A DNA stretch of 39,960 bases, taken from the NCBI GenBank assembly GCA_963933975.1, contig CAWVWE010000020.1, positions 1-39,960 on the forward strand, written 5' to 3'. Below are positions 33,240-39,960 of the stretch, in pieces; positions within the stretch are counted from its first letter, which is position 1; each line of letters starts with the position of its first letter. The position numbers and the translations under genes are program-made. A model generated the notes under the pieces. It was given only the letters and a program-made list of their open reading frames with translations, had not been told where the DNA came from and made no database searches. The DNA comes from UBA10364 sp905182675 (GTDB lineage: Bacteria; Bacteroidota; Bacteroidia; Flavobacteriales; Schleiferiaceae).

Positions 33240-33946
33240 TGGAAGCGGCATTCTCTGGAGAATTCTTAAATGATGAAATGGCCATCGCAGAGCGGTTAGC
33301 TCAGATCAAAATGTGGTTGTTTGACTGGGATGGCGTATTCCATCCAGGAACAAAAAATGACCGTGGTGAAAGTTCTTTTAATGAGGTTGATGCAATGGGA
33401 TTAAACCTACTTCGCTTCTCCAGCTATTTAACCCTAGGGCAGTCATTACCGGTTTTTGCGATTGTAACTGGAGTAAACAATCCAACCGGGGCTTATTTTG
33501 CGAAGCGTGAGCACTTTGATGCCATCTATATGGGGGCTAAAGACAAGACCGTTGTATTAGATCATATCTGCTCAAAACACAATATCACTCCGGATCAAAT
33601 TGGTTTTTGTTTTGATGACGTACTCGATATTAATGTCGCTGAGAAGGTTGGTGTTCGATTCTTAATTAGCCATGGTTCCAATCCTATAACTAGGGATTTC
33701 ATGAGGTCAAAATCTTGTTTCGACTACGCTACGGCCTTTGGTGGTGGATTCGGTGCACTTCGCGAGGTATCAGAATTGTGTATGACCTTAATGGGTAATG
33801 CAGATGAAGTACTTGAACATAGAACTTCTTTTGACGACACATACAGTACCTACTGGAAAAGTCGTCAGAAAACAGATACTCAAGTATTTACTGTTGATCT
33901 CGCAGGAGTTCATCTCCATGAGCAGGAACCAAGGCACCAGAAATAA
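33239..33946 (+). CDS. KdsC-like HAD phosphatase
   Basis: A 235-residue HAD-superfamily protein most like Kdo-8-phosphate phosphatase (KdsC). Motif I is LFDWDGVFHPG (nucleophile D29, D31). The Thr of motif II is in AIVTGVNNPTG, the Lys is in MGAKDKTVVL, and motif III is GFCFDDVLDI. The C-terminal FGGGFGALREVSELCMTL matches the KdsC tail that helps form the tetrameric active site. It is longer than a typical 170-190-residue KdsC, with extra N- and C-terminal sequence. KdsC removes phosphate from Kdo-8-P before KdsB acts, so it completes the operon. Its last 59 nt overlap the convergent downstream gene. Confidence 0.82.
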   Translation: MEAAFSGEFLNDEMAIAERLAQIKMWLFDWDGVFHPGTKNDRGESSFNEVDAMGLNLLRFSSYLTLGQSLPVFAIVTGVNNPTGAYFAKREHFDAIYMGAKDKTVVLDHICSKHNITPDQIGFCFDDVLDINVAEKVGVRFLISHGSNPITRDFMRSKSCFDYATAFGGGFGALREVSELCMTLMGNADEVLEHRTSFDDTYSTYWKSRQKTDTQVFTVDLAGVHLHEQEPRHQK

Positions 33947-34574
33947 AATTTCTTACCAGTATATTCTCTATTAATTTATCCTCTGGGTCTACCATAGGAT
34001 CATAGGGACGTTTCAAGTCTATGTCATACCACCATGCTGTTAATGACCAAATTCGTGCAGAGAATCTATTGCGATAGGTCTTGATGATTTCAAATACACT
34101 CGTTCCTGTTTCTCTATAAATGAGCTTGCTTAAGATTTGACCTTCACTTCTTGTCAATTTCCTTAGTTCTGGCTCAAAACGATCTTCTAAAAACTTTTGA
34201 TAGTCCTTGATATACTTCTTTTTCTGATGTCGCTTGTTGATACCCTCTAGCTGTCTATTCAATGTATCCATTCTAAGCGCAGCTTCTCTAACATACGGAT
34301 AGACGCGCTTCACCTTCTTTGTTAAACTATAATAATTTCTCCTTGCCTGGTAGTCCGTCAAGGTTGGTTTTGGCACAAATAGTACTTCATCCAAGACCGA
34401 CCATGGTATGGTGTCACCATGAACAATAAGCTGACCAGTCAGAACTCCAGTTGCATCATTTGATACACTCAAAGTATCCGTCGTTTTTTGACTCCAAAGC
34501 GAGTTCCCAAAAAGAACGAAGAGTAAAAGAATGCTATTACCCCCTATTCGCCTTCCATCTACTTGGCTTTTCAT
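33888..34574 (-). CDS. DUF4294-like exported protein
   Basis: A 228-residue protein with an N-terminal signal sequence (GGNSILLLFVLFGNSLWSQ) and a domain rich in Arg, Lys and Tyr. The stretches TDYQARRNYYSLTKKVKRVY and PYVREAALRMDTLNRQLEGI, then KYIKDYQKFLEDRF and RNRFSARIWSLTAWWYDIDL, are typical of the Bacteroidota-specific DUF4294 family, whose function is unknown. The 5' end overlaps the biotin carboxylase 3' end by 38 nt and the 3' end overlaps the convergent HAD gene by 59 nt. It is probably transcribed with the biotin carboxylase gene but functionally unrelated. Confidence 0.8.
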   Translation of the reverse strand: MKSQVDGRRIGGNSILLLFVLFGNSLWSQKTTDTLSVSNDATGVLTGQLIVHGDTIPWSVLDEVLFVPKPTLTDYQARRNYYSLTKKVKRVYPYVREAALRMDTLNRQLEGINKRHQKKKYIKDYQKFLEDRFEPELRKLTRSEGQILSKLIYRETGTSVFEIIKTYRNRFSARIWSLTAWWYDIDLKRPYDPMVDPEDKLIENILVRNFISGALVPAHGDELLRDQQ

Positions 34575-36024
34575 TGATTACCGTTTTTTGACTTGCTTTA
34601 TTTTCTTGAAGCATACTTGCTAAAGCTGCAGCGCCTATTGCCTCTAGAGCTTCGTTTTCGGGAATTAGAGATTCAGGTGTGAAATAATTCTGCACAAAGT
34701 GCGTGTCGAAATTTCCTGAAACAAAAGCATCATGATTCATCACATATTCAGCGAAATCCAGCGTAGTTTGAACGCCAGAAATTCGGTACTCACTAATAGC
34801 ACGCTTCATACGTGCTATGGCCTCAGGACGAGTTGGAGCGAATGTGATCAATTTAGCTATCATTGGATCATAATAGATACTCACTTCCATTCCTTGCTCC
34901 ATTCCATCGTCTACTCTAACCCCTAATCCTTGTGGACGTCGGTACTCTTTTAAAATTCCTGTACCAGGCATAAAATTAGCTACAGCGTCCTCTGCATATA
35001 CTCGAACCTCTATGGAATGACCTTGGATACTGAGCTCTTCCTGAGTAAAGGACAAGGTTTTACCTTGGGCTATATAGATCTGCTCCTTAACTAAATCTTT
35101 ACCGGTAATTTGTTCAGTCACAGGATGTTCTACTTGTAACCTTGTATTCATTTCCAAGAAATAAAACTTGCCTCCTGGTTCAAAAATAAATTCTACTGTA
35201 CCTGCCCCTCTGTAGTTACAGGCCTTAGCAACACTAACGGCGGCTGCACCCATCGCTTCTCTTAGCTCAGGTGTTAACACCACAGATGGTGCTTCTTCTA
35301 TTACCTTCTGGTGCCTACGTTGAATCGAACATTCACGTTCAAAAAGATGAACTACATGTCCATATTCGTCTGCCAATATTTGAATTTCAATATGACGGGG
35401 ATTCTGAATGTACTTCTCCACAAATACAGCACCATTTCCAAAACTATTGGTCGCTTCGCTCACTGCACGTTGCATTTGAGAGGCAAATTCGTCAGGATTG
35501 TGTACAATTCTCATCCCCTTTCCACCACCACCTGCACTGGCTTTTATCATCACAGGAAATCCAATAGCGTGAGCCAATTCTAATGCTTCGTCTACGTCTT
35601 TTACTTCACCTTCAGTCCCTGGCACTAATGGAACATCAAAATTCTCAACTGCTGCCTTAGCACTTAGCTTGTCACCCATGATCTCAATAGCTTGAGGACG
35701 AGGACCTATGAATATCATTCCTGCAGCTTCTACATTTCTTGCGAAATTCGCGTTTTCACTAAGGAATCCATATCCCGGATGAATGGCATCAACGCCAAGT
35801 GCTATTGAAATACTTATGATTTTATCACCCTTTAAGTAACTCTGGGCAGAGGGTGCCGGACCAATGCAAACTGCTTCATCAGCGAACATAACGTGAGGAG
35901 CTCTGCGGTCTGCCTCAGAATAGATGGCGACAGTTTTAATGCCCATTTCTCGGGCAGTTCTCATTACACGTAAAGCGATTTCGCCACGATTAGCGACTAA
36001 TATTTTTGTGATAGTATGTTCCAT
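34537..36024 (-). CDS. accC: Biotin carboxylase subunit (acetyl-CoA/acyl-CoA carboxylase)
   Basis: A 495-residue ATP-grasp biotin carboxylase. KILVANRGEIALRVMRTARE opens the N-terminal domain, the ATP lid is IKASAGGGGKGMRIV, and FERECSIQRRHQKVIEEAPS and FLEMNTRLQVEHPVTE are diagnostic. It carboxylates biotin on a BCCP partner for fatty-acid or propionyl-CoA/methylcrotonyl-CoA metabolism. A C-terminal tail of about 45 residues (EALEAIGAAALASMLQEN) is typical of the Bacteroidota form. No biotin carrier or carboxyltransferase gene is adjacent, so the exact complex is open. The start is the ATG at 36024 (MEHTITKILVANRGE); an ATG at 36054 would overlap the promoter box. Confidence 0.92.
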   Translation of the reverse strand: MEHTITKILVANRGEIALRVMRTAREMGIKTVAIYSEADRRAPHVMFADEAVCIGPAPSAQSYLKGDKIISISIALGVDAIHPGYGFLSENANFARNVEAAGMIFIGPRPQAIEIMGDKLSAKAAVENFDVPLVPGTEGEVKDVDEALELAHAIGFPVMIKASAGGGGKGMRIVHNPDEFASQMQRAVSEATNSFGNGAVFVEKYIQNPRHIEIQILADEYGHVVHLFERECSIQRRHQKVIEEAPSVVLTPELREAMGAAAVSVAKACNYRGAGTVEFIFEPGGKFYFLEMNTRLQVEHPVTEQITGKDLVKEQIYIAQGKTLSFTQEELSIQGHSIEVRVYAEDAVANFMPGTGILKEYRRPQGLGVRVDDGMEQGMEVSIYYDPMIAKLITFAPTRPEAIARMKRAISEYRISGVQTTLDFAEYVMNHDAFVSGNFDTHFVQNYFTPESLIPENEALEAIGAAALASMLQENKASQKTVINEKPSRWKANRG

Positions 36025-36053
36025 TGTGATAAGAGGTTTATGTAGACCTTTCA

Positions 36054-36061
36054 CAAATATA
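36054..36061 (-). promoter_or_regulatory. Bacteroidota-type -7 box TATATTTG for the biotin carboxylase
   Basis: Minus-strand TATATTTG is an exact TAnnTTTG match 29 bases before the ATG at 36024, with a TTTA -33-like element about 18 bases further upstream. It also argues against the alternative start at 36054. Confidence 0.5.
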
Positions 36062-36078
36062 AGTCAGGTTAGAGATAC

Positions 36079-39000
36079 CTAAATCTTAACTACCGGATAA
36101 TAATGCCATTGGTCATTTATCAGTACGCGGAGAGTGTATGTTGCAGAAGGGAAATCAGACATATCAATATCTATCCATGACCTGTTTTCACTTGTAATAT
36201 CAAGAACGACAGTGCCAATTGGCGCAAACAACTGGATCCTTGTTTTCATAGTTTGAGGAAACTCAACTCTCAAAGAAATGCTGGTAGGATTGGGGTACAA
36301 ACGACATTCAGTACCTTTTTCTGTTATTCCAACCTCATTCAGGGAACGGGTAACAGTGGTCGTATCACCACAATCGTTAATCAACAGCAATGTTACCGAG
36401 TAGTTTAACGTAATAACTCCATAAGTGTGCTGCGCATTGGGGGTCGTCCCCTTGTCAAACGTGCCATCTCCCCAGAACCAATGGTATTGGTTCGCTCCTG
36501 TCGCTATAGCCTGGAAATCAACGATAAGACCGTTTGATCCGGTGCCCACTAAAGTAAAGGTGAAATCTCCTTGAGGAGGGTCACAAGTAGCAACGATGTC
36601 ACTGTAGGTAAATATATTTCCACAGGAATCTTGCCCACTTACAGTCACCGTAAAAGTACCATTGGTTAAATAAGAGTTAGAAACTACTGCTCCAGATGCA
36701 ATATTCCCATCTCCAAAATCCCATTGGTAATTTAATAAATTACTAGGCTGTGCAGTAAATGTAAATGAATTACCCAGCACCATAGAAGTAAAAGTAAGAT
36801 TCACAATTGGACATAATGTGATCACAAATGAGCTTGTTATTGAGTCCCCGCAGGAATTAACAGCTAACAATGAGACCGTATAAATGCCTGCAGAGGTGTA
36901 ATTAGCAGTAATGGTATCTCCTTGTCCCAAAGTTCCATTACCTAAGTTCCAATAGTACACCAAGCCAGTACCGGAAGACGATGACACTGCATCGAATTCA
37001 ACTTGTAGACCATTTACCACATAGGTGGGATTTAATATCGTAGTGTCACACAAGGACAATGTAAAGCCTATAGAATCAGTACTTCCACAGCTATTGTATA
37101 CGACCTGATAAATGGCAAAAGAGCCAAACGTAGTATAGGTATGTGTCGCTGTATCTGCGTTAGAGAATGTACCATCACCCCAAAACCAAACGGTAGAGTC
37201 TGCGTTCAACGTGGTACTAAATCCAGAAGCACTAGACCCCGTATTCACGAATGATCCCGTAGCCACTAAAGCGGGACATGGCAAGGTTGTAAACTGAACC
37301 ATCGACCATAAGCTATTTAGCGTGAGCGTACAGGAATCTTGCACCCAAGCATCATAGGTCGTATTTGGTTGAAGGCCATTAACCATTGCGGTTTGACCTG
37401 ACGCGGCCATACTTGTACCCGATCCAAGGTTAAAGTTAGCCAGATCATATTCTATCGCAGATGTAAAAGAATTACCATTCCAGTCTAACTGCGCGCTGTT
37501 GTATGTAATGTTGGAAGCCGTAAGTAAAGGGGTTGGGCAACTGGTGGTCTCGTCAATTTCTATGTCATCTAACGCAATATCTGCTTTAAAAGGAGTAAAT
37601 GGAGATCCATTTCCTCTGTACGCCTTAAAAATGATTTGAATAGTGTCATTTTCATATGCCAGTAAACTCAAGGTTTGTTTTAACCAGCTTGATGTTGAAA
37701 GCGCTTGCTTCTGTCCAATAATTGATTTTAACAACAACGCTTGCTGCCCAAGTGGTTTAATAAAAACCTTTAACTCATCTATATCTGATCCATACATATG
37801 GTACCAAAAGATCAACTCAGGAGAATGCAGGGTGTCTAAATCAATCCATGGTGTTCTCAACTCCGTATCTGCTCCTGCCGAAAACGGGGTCGCACTACGC
37901 GCAAAAGTATACCCACCGGAACCTGTGGTATGATCGGCAGAAGGACCTGTACCGGCGTAATGCACTCCCTTGCCTGTCCAGAAATAGTCTGTGCTGTCCG
38001 AACGTAACCAACAATCGTCAATGGCACCGTTTTGATCTGGAAAACCAGGTCCTACCCAATCCGTATTACTTGAAAATTCTTCTAAAAAAGGAGCTGTAAA
38101 CACCGTGCAATTCGTCGTAAATGATGGTCCTGAAACCCAATCGCTTACGCTGGCTAATCCACAGGAATCCCTTACCTGCCATTCATACGTTGTTTTTGGA
38201 CTGAGTCCCGGTATTCCCTTTGCACTTGTGGCAGCGGTTGTCCATGTCCATATTGTACTACCAACTGATCTATATCGAATTTGGAAATCGGAGGCACCAC
38301 CACTTGTCCAATCCAACTGAGCTACCTGTACGCCCACACCTGTAACAGCTGTAAGCTTGGGCTTAGGGCATTCCGGAGCTTTCGCGAGCGATAGATCATC
38401 CAACGCAAATTGGGTATAAAATGATCCGGATGCTCCGCTATAGTCAAACCTAACTCTTACCGTATCACCGGCATAACTCGTCAAGTCTATAATCTGCTCC
38501 AGCCATGGTGCATTTGCACTGTTATGTGTAATTCCAGAGGTATCCCAAACGGAAGACCAAGTGCCTCCTATGGTCTGAATTCTTACGTTTAAGGCACCCA
38601 TGGATTGACCATATCCGTGGTACCAAAAAGACAGTTCGGGATCAGAAATGGTATCCAAATCTATCCATGGTGAGATAAGTCTGGGGTCCAAACCTGAGCT
38701 CAATGTTGTCGTTATTTGATGATACACATATTGGCCTGAACCCGAAGTATGGTCTCCAGACGGACCCGTTTGTGTCCAATTAAATGCCGGTTCACCTACA
38801 TTCCAAAACTTAGTAGCCGATCCCTGCACGTTCCAGCATGGATCTATATCCCCTTGGACGTTCCATGTAGTAGAAGGTGCCCAACCTGTTCCCTCGAAAT
38901 CCTCAAAATAAGGAGCTATATATTGTGCACATTGTGTTCTAAATGTTGTTGTTGTTGACCATAAACTGGTATCTCCAGCTGCGCAAATTTCACGTACTCG

Positions 39001-39867
39001 AACCTTGTAGTTTGTATTAGACAATAGTCCACTCAAGGTGCTTGGCTTTAATGTGTAGTTGGCGATACTACCATTGTTTACTGAACCTGTACTAACAATA
39101 TACTGCACCTGAAAACTCAACGGACTTGAATTCAAGGAAGACCAATTCAAAGTAGCCCCACTAGGCGTTGTTTGAGTGATGACTGTATTGAACGGTTGAT
39201 CACAAGAAGGTGTCTCTTCAATAAGAATATCATCGATCGCAATTCTACTATTAGTGAACCAACTAAAACTAGAATTTCTCTTCGCGTTGAATCTTATTTG
39301 CACGGTATCCCCGGCAAATTGCGACAAAGACTCTACATGCTTTCTCCATGATGAACTATTACTAGTGAACTGGGAAGAAGTCGTACTCGAATTAAAGGTG
39401 TGTACATTAACCCAGCTTGTGGTGCCAACTGTACGTACTTTAATGTTCAGCCAAGTGATATCAGAACCAAACATGTGGTAATAGAAAACTAATCTAGGAA
39501 GGGTATCTGAGCTGAGGTCTATTGGCGGTGTAATCAGATTGGTGACATTTTGGTTTGCACTGGTAAAACCTGTAAACCAACCTTCTGAGAAGGCGTAACC
39601 ACCGGTGCCGGTAGTATGATCTCCAGCGGGACCTGAGTTCGTCGAAACAAATGCGGGATCAGAGGCCATCCACAAATAATTACGCGTGGTTAAATTTCTT
39701 GTCCAACAGCTTGGCACAGAGCCATTGTTATTCCAACCAGTAGGAGAAACCCAAGAGCTACCATCAAAATTTTCTGAAAACGGAGTACTCTGTATACATT
39801 GTGCCTCACCTTCTTGAGGTAGCAATGCAATGAGTAGCACTATGAGTAGTCGCAGGTATAATTTCAC
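36079..39867 (-). CDS. Large T9SS-secreted modular surface protein (MAM-like, Fn3, PKD)
   Basis: About 1262 residues from a GTG at 39867, giving the signal peptide MKLYLRLLIVLLIALLPQEG. Three tandem units of about 280 residues follow, each a MAM-like (choice-of-anchor-J type) jelly roll plus an Fn3 domain. The MAM-like parts share PFxExF, GPxxDHTxGxGGY, ITPxIDL, FxYHMxGSD and IALDDIxIxE; the units cover about residues 24-863. Four PKD-like domains (864-1180; WFWGDGTF, YQWDFGDG) precede a C-terminal sorting domain, ECRLYPNPTSISLRVEF ... YTLRVLIN (about 1188-1262), that targets T9SS export. A role as an adhesin or glycan-binding protein is plausible. A TTG upstream at 39900 is less likely as a start because it precedes the signal sequence by 11 residues. 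Confidence 0.85.
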   Translation of the reverse strand: MKLYLRLLIVLLIALLPQEGEAQCIQSTPFSENFDGSSWVSPTGWNNNGSVPSCWTRNLTTRNYLWMASDPAFVSTNSGPAGDHTTGTGGYAFSEGWFTGFTSANQNVTNLITPPIDLSSDTLPRLVFYYHMFGSDITWLNIKVRTVGTTSWVNVHTFNSSTTSSQFTSNSSSWRKHVESLSQFAGDTVQIRFNAKRNSSFSWFTNSRIAIDDILIEETPSCDQPFNTVITQTTPSGATLNWSSLNSSPLSFQVQYIVSTGSVNNGSIANYTLKPSTLSGLLSNTNYKVRVREICAAGDTSLWSTTTTFRTQCAQYIAPYFEDFEGTGWAPSTTWNVQGDIDPCWNVQGSATKFWNVGEPAFNWTQTGPSGDHTSGSGQYVYHQITTTLSSGLDPRLISPWIDLDTISDPELSFWYHGYGQSMGALNVRIQTIGGTWSSVWDTSGITHNSANAPWLEQIIDLTSYAGDTVRVRFDYSGASGSFYTQFALDDLSLAKAPECPKPKLTAVTGVGVQVAQLDWTSGGASDFQIRYRSVGSTIWTWTTAATSAKGIPGLSPKTTYEWQVRDSCGLASVSDWVSGPSFTTNCTVFTAPFLEEFSSNTDWVGPGFPDQNGAIDDCWLRSDSTDYFWTGKGVHYAGTGPSADHTTGSGGYTFARSATPFSAGADTELRTPWIDLDTLHSPELIFWYHMYGSDIDELKVFIKPLGQQALLLKSIIGQKQALSTSSWLKQTLSLLAYENDTIQIIFKAYRGNGSPFTPFKADIALDDIEIDETTSCPTPLLTASNITYNSAQLDWNGNSFTSAIEYDLANFNLGSGTSMAASGQTAMVNGLQPNTTYDAWVQDSCTLTLNSLWSMVQFTTLPCPALVATGSFVNTGSSASGFSTTLNADSTVWFWGDGTFSNADTATHTYTTFGSFAIYQVVYNSCGSTDSIGFTLSLCDTTILNPTYVVNGLQVEFDAVSSSSGTGLVYYWNLGNGTLGQGDTITANYTSAGIYTVSLLAVNSCGDSITSSFVITLCPIVNLTFTSMVLGNSFTFTAQPSNLLNYQWDFGDGNIASGAVVSNSYLTNGTFTVTVSGQDSCGNIFTYSDIVATCDPPQGDFTFTLVGTGSNGLIVDFQAIATGANQYHWFWGDGTFDKGTTPNAQHTYGVITLNYSVTLLLINDCGDTTTVTRSLNEVGITEKGTECRLYPNPTSISLRVEFPQTMKTRIQLFAPIGTVVLDITSENRSWIDIDMSDFPSATYTLRVLINDQWHYYPVVKI
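37276..39798 (-). repeat. Three tandem MAM-like/Fn3 coding modules
   Basis: Within the large secreted protein, three modules of 825-870 bp repeat the same order (39798-38932, 38931-38107, 38106-37276). Shared protein marks are PFxExF near each start, the GPxGDHTxGxG stretch, WIDLDT/PIDL, and ALDDI before the Fn3 part. Divergence at protein level is large, so this is an old duplication. Confidence 0.7.
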
Positions 39868-39950
39868 TCTATAAATATAACATGATTGTTGCGACAGCAA
39901 GCATCAAATGAGCAACTGACATGCTGCGGTTATTGATCAGTTATTCCTAT

Positions 39951-39958
39951 TATCTTTG
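39951..39958 (+). promoter_or_regulatory. TATCTTTG box at the window edge, possible divergent promoter
   Basis: Exact TAnnTTTG match on the plus strand at the right edge, oriented away from the secreted-protein gene. Any gene it serves lies outside the window. Confidence 0.25.
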
Positions 39959-39960
39959 TA

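Noticed and set aside
35271..35583. Two overlapping plus-strand open frames of 90-98 codons.
   Set aside because: Both are antisense to the conserved ATP-grasp region of the biotin carboxylase and differ only in frame; they look like by-products of its codon use.

Overview
The window looks like chromosomal DNA of an aerobic Bacteroidota, most likely a marine member of the Flavobacteriales. Evidence: a type IX secretion (T9SS) C-terminal sorting domain, a HLLGGEI-type gliding-associated surface protein, a PBP1-plus-LysM protein beside guaA, BshC (bacillithiol), a Flavobacteria-type EttA, a fused CrtYcd lycopene cyclase, and several promoter-like TAnnTTTG boxes. The sequence is AT-rich and very compact, with many overlapping or abutting genes. 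I see no rRNA, complete tRNA, insertion sequence, prophage or CRISPR array.

Layout. 0-6.8 kb: 5' part of a large surface protein, a TIGR03643 protein, an acyl-CoA dehydrogenase, ettA, a carboxypeptidase-regulatory-like exported protein whose start codon interlocks with that of ettA, and a methyltransferase. 6.9-9.9 kb: a CarF/PEDS1-type lipid desaturase, a gene-poor stretch with a possible small ORF, and a padR-pspC pair. 9.9-16.1 kb: carotenoid genes in two minus-strand blocks (cruF-crtD and crtYcd-crtZ-exported peroxiredoxin), separated by a membrane-anchored hypothetical, a TerC protein and a soluble histidine kinase. 16.1-23.9 kb: a VWA/AAA+ pair, PBP1-LysM, guaA, bshC and a small lipoprotein. 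24.1-28.2 kb: an operon of an iron-sulfur (6-4)-type photolyase, a DASH cryptochrome and a PLP decarboxylase. 28.2-30.5 kb: hisS and a membrane J-domain protein. 30.6-33.9 kb: a Kdo operon, kdsB-kdsA-[transaldolase-like::CBS]-[KdsC-like HAD]. 33.9-39.9 kb: a DUF4294-like protein, a biotin carboxylase and a 1262-residue T9SS cargo with three MAM-like/Fn3 modules and four PKD-like domains.

Two themes stand out. The first is protection from light and singlet oxygen. The carotenoid genes predict a monocyclic, hydroxylated saproxanthin-like pigment. They lie near a CarF/PEDS1 desaturase homologue with all eight expected histidines, an exported peroxiredoxin, and two photolyase/cryptochrome genes. 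The second is the Kdo operon. The place where an arabinose-5-phosphate isomerase (KdsD) would be expected is taken by a fructose-6-phosphate-aldolase-like domain fused to a KdsD-like CBS pair. This suggests either an alternative supply of arabinose 5-phosphate or a regulated sugar-phosphate aldolase tied to Kdo synthesis, and it is the best candidate here for something undescribed.

All calls come from reading the sequence; no database search was run.
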